This document shows, in pieces, positions 59,976 through 64,000 of a stretch of 64,000 nucleotides of DNA; position 1 is the stretch's first letter; each line of letters begins with the position of its first letter. The DNA is from Brevinema_A sp051649605 (GTDB lineage Bacteria; Spirochaetota; Brevinematia; Brevinematales; Brevinemataceae): positions 1-64,000 of the forward strand of contig JBOFHK010000014.1 of assembly GCA_051649605.1 (NCBI GenBank), given 5' to 3'. The position numbers were made by a program, and so were the translations under genes. The notes under the pieces were generated by a model, which saw nothing but the letters and a program-made list of their open reading frames with translations, was not told where the DNA came from and made no database searches.

Positions 59976-60620
59976 ATGCTTCGATTTTCGCTCTATGATT
60001 TTGATAAAACAATCTACAGCAAAGATACTGGTGTAGAAATATTAAAACATATTTTTCTTCATAAACCCCTAAGTATCATCTTTTTACCTCAAATATTCTT
60101 AGCCTTATTAGCTTATGGATGCCGTTTGATTACTAAGGATCGTATCAAAGAAATTGTTTTTTCTCCAATAACTCTTTTTCATAAAAAAGAATGGAAGTTA
60201 TTTATTTCTCAATTTTGGCATAAAGAATCTTCTTTTTTATTTCCCATGGTGCTTCAACAAATCCAAAAAGATCAACAAGAAGGGTATCATATTGGAATTA
60301 TTTCTGCATCAGCTGAAGAATTTTTATTCCCTATTGGTAAAAAGTTAGCAGTAGATTTTATCATTGGTACAAGATTCCAAGATTCCTCCAAGCATATGAG
60401 TAGTAAGATATTCGGTAAAAACTGTAAAAACCAAGAAAAAGTCCATCGCCTATACGAATATATTGAGAAACATTACCCCAATCAAGCGTACACGATTTCT
60501 AAAATGTACTCAGACTCTCTCCATGACCTTCCTTTACTCCAAATAGCAGAACATCCTTTCACCATCGAAAAAAATGGAAATATCCGAGAAGGGTTCCCAA
60601 AACCAAATAATAATTTATAA
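59976..60620 (+). CDS. HAD-superfamily IB phosphatase (PSPase-like)
   Basis: The 214-residue protein has the HAD nucleophile motif DFDKTI near residue 8 (D-x-D-x-T form), IISASAEEFLFPIGKKL as motif II and YSDSLHDLPLL as motif IV. The long insertion between motifs I and II is helical and partly hydrophobic (FLHKPLSIIFLPQIFLALLAYGC), as in IB-type phosphatases acting on serine phosphate or lipid phosphates such as phosphatidylglycerol phosphate. The substrate cannot be named. The gene lies 25 bases before gyrB and is probably co-transcribed. Confidence 0.82.
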   Translation: MLRFSLYDFDKTIYSKDTGVEILKHIFLHKPLSIIFLPQIFLALLAYGCRLITKDRIKEIVFSPITLFHKKEWKLFISQFWHKESSFLFPMVLQQIQKDQQEGYHIGIISASAEEFLFPIGKKLAVDFIIGTRFQDSSKHMSSKIFGKNCKNQEKVHRLYEYIEKHYPNQAYTISKMYSDSLHDLPLLQIAEHPFTIEKNGNIREGFPKPNNNL

Positions 60621-60645
60621 AATATAAACAGAGAGGCTTCCAAAA

Positions 60646-62610
60646 ATGAGCAAAAATTCTTATTCTGCCGCATCAATTGTCGCTTTAGATTTTCCTGAAA
60701 ATATTAGAATGCGTCCTGATATGTATATCGGAGATCGAAGTATTGAAGGATACCATCATTGTGCCTATGAAATTATTGATAACTCCGTAGACGAACACCT
60801 CGCAGGACATGCACAAAACATCACCGTAACTCTTCACCCAGGAAGCGTTTTAGAAGTGAGTGATGATGGGCGTGGAATCCCTATTGATCTTCACGAAACT
60901 GAAAAAATCCCCGCAATCGAATTAGTCATGACTAAACTCCATGCTGGAGGGAAATTTGACCGTGATTCTTATCAAGTCTCAGGGGGATTACATGGGGTTG
61001 GACTCTCAGTTGTCAACGCTCTCACCGAATTTATGGAAGTTGATGTCCATCGAAATAAAAAGATTTACCGTATTCGTTACGAACGCGGAGTCAAAACAGT
61101 CGATTTACATGAGATCGGTACAAGTACAAAAAATGGGACAACAGTTCGTTTTCGTTTAGACCATGAGATTTTTCATGATATGACCCATTTCAATCCTGAT
61201 ATTCTCATTGCCCGACTCAAGCAAAGTGCTTTCCTCAACCCTGGTTTAAGGGTCATTTTTGAAGATTTACTCCAACGCTCAGAAACATTAGACGAAACCG
61301 TCAATAACAAGCATGAATTCTACTATGAGCAGGGTGCTCTAGAGTTCTTAAAAAATGATATCAACAAAGAGAGCCCTGTTCTTTTTGAAGATCCTATCCG
61401 TATCACCGGGGAATACCAAGGGCTTACTATGGATATTGCATTCCAATACCGCACCTCAAACGATGATCCTTTGGTATTAAGTTATGTAAATACAATCCAT
61501 ACAAAAAGCCATGGACTCCACGTAGATGGATTTTGGGTTGCATACGAAAAACTCATGAAACAATATGCAGAACGGCTCAAGCTGGATAAAAAGGGATCGC
61601 TCATTAACAAAAGAAGCTTATCAATCGGATTAACTTGTATTATTAATACTCGTATTCCCAATGCCGAGTTTAAAGGACAAACAAAAGATAAACTCACTGA
61701 GCCAGCCAAAACAAATACTACAATTCGTACTATGGCAGAAAACGCCTTAGCAAATTTCTTTGAAAAGCACCGCGATATTACAAATCTAATTTTAGACAAA
61801 GCCGTCCGAGAAATGGAGGCCATCGAATCCGCCCAGAAGACTTTAGAAAATTCTCGATCAGGTAAAATCAAACGTAAAGAAGCCTTAACTATGCTTGCTG
61901 GAAAACTCGCCGACTGTACCAGTAAAGACCCTGCAAAAAAAGAGATTTTTATTGTAGAAGGAGATTCCGCTGGTGGATCAGCCAAACAAGGAAGAAATCG
62001 CGAAGTTCAAGCAATTCTCCCAGTCCGTGGGAAAATCCTTAACGTTGCAAAAAAACAAGATGCCCTCAAAAGTGAGATCATCCGAATGATTTTTGCCTCC
62101 TTAGGAATTAATCCTAGTCTCCGACAAAATGACGACTACCTAGACAAACTACGCTACCATAAGGTTATTATTATGACCGATGCAGACGTGGATGGCTCTC
62201 ATATCCAGATTTTATTGTTAACATTCTTTTACCGCTTTATGCCAGAATTAATCCAAGAAGGTTATCTCTATATTGCTCAGCCACCGCTTTATAAAATTTC
62301 TGCAGGCAAAGATAGTGTTTATGCCTATTCCGACGGCGAAAAAGATGAATATATCAAAAGTGAGCGTTTCTCAACAAAAAAATATGATCTCCAACGTTAT
62401 AAAGGACTGGGAGAAATGAATGCAGACCAACTTTGGGAAACAACGATGGATCCTGAGTTCCGTAAATTAAGACAGGTCGAAATCCAAGACGAAATCTTAA
62501 CACGATCCAAAATCGAGCTCTTAATGAGTGAAAACGGTAATCCTGTCGAGAAAAAAGAATTTATTCTTTCTCGAGCCGATTTTGTAACAAATATTGATGA
62601 TATTGGATAA
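60646..62610 (+). CDS. gyrB: DNA gyrase subunit B (type IIA topoisomerase ATPase subunit)
   Basis: GyrB provides the ATPase and Toprim parts of gyrase. The 654-residue protein has NIRMRPDMYIGD, YEIIDNSVDEHLAGHA, the ATP lid LHGVGLSVVNAL, the Toprim EGDSAGGSAKQGRNREVQAILPVRGKILNV and the metal motif MTDADVDGSHIQ, ending in RADFVTNIDDIG. AGAGG precedes the ATG. ParE is the close alternative: the EVQAILPVRGKILN stretch and length fit both, and gyrA/parC is not in the window to decide. The gene ends in a strong terminator. Confidence 0.85.
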   Translation: MSKNSYSAASIVALDFPENIRMRPDMYIGDRSIEGYHHCAYEIIDNSVDEHLAGHAQNITVTLHPGSVLEVSDDGRGIPIDLHETEKIPAIELVMTKLHAGGKFDRDSYQVSGGLHGVGLSVVNALTEFMEVDVHRNKKIYRIRYERGVKTVDLHEIGTSTKNGTTVRFRLDHEIFHDMTHFNPDILIARLKQSAFLNPGLRVIFEDLLQRSETLDETVNNKHEFYYEQGALEFLKNDINKESPVLFEDPIRITGEYQGLTMDIAFQYRTSNDDPLVLSYVNTIHTKSHGLHVDGFWVAYEKLMKQYAERLKLDKKGSLINKRSLSIGLTCIINTRIPNAEFKGQTKDKLTEPAKTNTTIRTMAENALANFFEKHRDITNLILDKAVREMEAIESAQKTLENSRSGKIKRKEALTMLAGKLADCTSKDPAKKEIFIVEGDSAGGSAKQGRNREVQAILPVRGKILNVAKKQDALKSEIIRMIFASLGINPSLRQNDDYLDKLRYHKVIIMTDADVDGSHIQILLLTFFYRFMPELIQEGYLYIAQPPLYKISAGKDSVYAYSDGEKDEYIKSERFSTKKYDLQRYKGLGEMNADQLWETTMDPEFRKLRQVEIQDEILTRSKIELLMSENGNPVEKKEFILSRADFVTNIDDIG

Positions 62611-62624
62611 CAATTCTTCAAATA

Positions 62625-62650
62625 TAAAGCTCCCCTAACGGGGAGCTTTA
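62625..62650 (+). terminator. Intrinsic terminator after gyrB
   Basis: Arms TAAAGCTCCCC (62625-62635) and GGGGAGCTTTA (62640-62650) pair perfectly around TAAC, 14 nt after the stop codon, with an ATTAATT tail. Confidence 0.8.
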
Positions 62651-62766
62651 TTAATTACAAAAATGATCTTATCTTACTAAGACTGATCGATATTTTTGAC
62701 TAAGCAAAGTATCAATTTATTTTCTATATGTAAAACTTTTTTAATTATTATAATCAATTTCCATAT

Positions 62767-63573
62767 TTATTGGGGATCTTCTTTTTTATAAAATTTGGGA
62801 ATAATGTAAGGTGTCTTCGCTTTATATTGTTCCCATTCTGGATATTTCTTCATTAATTCTTCCAACATAGGCCCTGTTAGTTTAGAAATAATAAGAGTAA
62901 TTGTTAAAGGAGAAATCAGCGTAAGAAGTACCGAAGAAAATTTCATCGAAGATCCACTAGCCTGTGTAGCAAACCAAATACCCCACCAAAAACAAATTTC
63001 TCCAAAATAGTTAGGGTGCCTGGAATGATTCCATAAACCAGTTTGCATTAATTCTCCTTGGTGATGATGAATATGTATTTTCAACTGAGCATCTGCCGTC
63101 CATTCCCAAAATAGCCCCCACATACAAACAGTAATCCCTAAAGCAAATAAAATAACATCTACTAGAGAAGTAAACATCACTCTTGATCCTGTGAAATAAA
63201 AATAAAAAGGAAGACACATCATCCAAGTAAACAATCCCTGAGATAAAAATACAATGAAATAAGCTTTAAGAGGATTGCCTTTTAATTTTTGATAACGAGG
63301 ATCTTCTTTTTTAACTCTTTTGATAAGATGTAATGAAAGTCGAACTCCCCAAGCCATTACCAGTAAAAGAATTATAATTTTGGGGCTAATCTCAAAACCT
63401 GAAAACATCCAACCAATCAAAGCAACGATTATAAAACCACTTCCCCAAACTCCATCAAGAATCACCCATCGGTCTTGTTTTTGTGCGATAATAAAAGTGA
63501 TTGTAAACATAATAAATAGTACTAAACCACTTGTTAGAGCATATTGAAATAAAAAATGATAATTTAAATCCAT
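62767..63573 (-). CDS. DUF1295 (steroid 5-alpha-reductase-like) membrane protein
   Basis: The start at 63573 (MDLNYHFLFQYALTSGL) follows GGGAGA; a 16-codon longer frame lacks a site. The 268-residue protein has six or so transmembrane helices and the family C-terminal motif GLWNHSRHPNYFGEICFWWGIW followed by TLIISKLTGPMLEELMKKYPEWEQYKAKTPYIIP. The family is related to isoprenylcysteine methyltransferases and steroid reductases; the reaction here is unknown. It stands alone between gyrB and glgP. Confidence 0.85.
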   Translation of the reverse strand: MDLNYHFLFQYALTSGLVLFIMFTITFIIAQKQDRWVILDGVWGSGFIIVALIGWMFSGFEISPKIIILLLVMAWGVRLSLHLIKRVKKEDPRYQKLKGNPLKAYFIVFLSQGLFTWMMCLPFYFYFTGSRVMFTSLVDVILFALGITVCMWGLFWEWTADAQLKIHIHHHQGELMQTGLWNHSRHPNYFGEICFWWGIWFATQASGSSMKFSSVLLTLISPLTITLIISKLTGPMLEELMKKYPEWEQYKAKTPYIIPKFYKKEDPQ

Positions 63574-63813
63574 AGAATTCTCCCTTTGTTTATTAGTTAA
63601 AAATAAACAAAAATTATACAAAAATCAAGAATTTGTTCTTTTTGAGACACATGTCCTTCCTGTAGAAAAACATTTTATAAGTATTTCTAAAAAATTATTG
63701 TACTACTACATATCATAACACTCTCCTTTCTTTCTAAAAATAAAATAAGTAGAAGAAGGGAGAGTTTATTTCAATAATATTAGGGTGATGAGTATTTCAA
63801 AACCACTTACCCT

Positions 63814-64000
63814 TTAGCGATTTAAAGATTTAATATTCCAAATTTGTGTTGCATATTCATGGATTGTCCGATCAGAAGAAAATTTACCACATCGTGCAAT
63901 ATTATGAAGAGCCATCGTCGACCATTTTTTCTTATTACGATAAAGCTGATCAATTTTTTCTTGTGCTTCCGTATAATCAGCATAATCTTTTAGTAAAAAA
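63814..64000 (-). CDS. glgP: Glycogen/maltodextrin phosphorylase (partial, C-terminal 62 residues)
   Basis: The last 62 codons of a minus-strand gene enter from the right edge. The translation ends with KKKWSTMALHNIARCGKFSS followed by DRTIHEYATQIW and a stop at 63814. The pattern ARCGxFSSDR-(S/T)-I-x-x-Y-x-x-x-IW is the signature end of glycogen phosphorylase, which releases glucose 1-phosphate from glycogen. The rest lies outside the window. An imperfect stem (arms 63720-63732 and 63753-63765) downstream may be its terminator but lacks a good T run. Confidence 0.9.
   Translation of the reverse strand, partial: FLLKDYADYTEAQEKIDQLYRNKKKWSTMALHNIARCGKFSSDRTIHEYATQIWNIKSLNR

Noticed and set aside
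61482..61985. Long antisense frame inside gyrB
   Set aside because: It lies opposite a well-supported gyrB with all motifs, and its protein resembles no family and lacks a ribosome site.
63720..63765. Terminator after glgP
   Set aside because: The stem is imperfect, has a 20-nt loop and lacks a T run in the glgP direction, so it is only mentioned, not listed.

Overview
The window comes from an AT-rich bacterial chromosome with very high coding density. The organism is a diderm: the window carries lgt, several lipobox proteins, several secreted beta-barrel candidates, murB and murG. It looks fermentative and host- or sediment-associated, with a PTS, thiol peroxidase, a class 1B NAD-linked PyrDK, NAD-dependent ligase and MutL without a visible MutH. 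Secreted ankyrin proteins, many TPR lipoproteins or periplasmic proteins and a SpoIIM-type membrane protein recall spirochaetes of low GC (Brevinema or Brachyspira type). I cannot fix the phylum from sequence alone. I see no rRNA, tRNA, CRISPR array, insertion sequence or prophage.

Layout. 1-3.6 kb: a dicarboxylate/amino-acid symporter cut by the window edge, a MalY/PatB C-S lyase, and an envelope protein plus lipoprotein pair, all on the minus strand. 3.8-13.5 kb: one complete de novo UMP operon, carA-carB-pyrB-pyrK-pyrD-pyrF-pyrC-pyrE, mostly with overlapping ends. It sits behind a consensus promoter, a 21-codon leader peptide and an intrinsic terminator. 13.5-16.6 kb: metK and two secreted ankyrin proteins. 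17-24.3 kb: a DEAD-box helicase with a long leader, a TPR protein, murB, a PKD-type lipoprotein and ligA. 24.3-34.6 kb: a large TPR protein, murG, another TPR protein, ychF, a HEPN-like protein, a cytidylyltransferase and plsY. 34.6-44.3 kb: glyS, an ankyrin protein with a Thr/Asn repeat tail, an envelope protein, xpt, and a minus-strand run trkA-thiL-peptidase-small membrane protein-argS-S4 protein. 44.4-52.1 kb: an outer-membrane-type protein, tpx, a CDF transporter, a PTS IIB-IIC-M42 peptidase operon and a sigma-70 factor. 52.1-64 kb: envelope proteins, mutL, lgt, an RNase R-like enzyme, a PpiC-type lipoprotein, a HAD phosphatase, gyrB, a DUF1295 protein and the end of glgP.

The strongest regulatory find is the pyr leader. 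A ribosome finishing the U-rich leader peptide would stop on the 5' arm of the terminator, the geometry of UTP-sensitive pyrBI/pyrE attenuation. Other points worth checking are a sigma factor with a four-cysteine insertion, several leaderless or nearly leaderless promoters, an ankyrin gene whose only well-placed start is ATC, a 50-bp perfect palindrome, an RNase R-like enzyme without room for cold-shock domains, and a LigA with a charged insertion.

Most promoters named here have hexamers close to TTGACA/TATAAT with 16-18 bp spacing. Starts were chosen by Shine-Dalgarno position, so several differ from the longest open frame.
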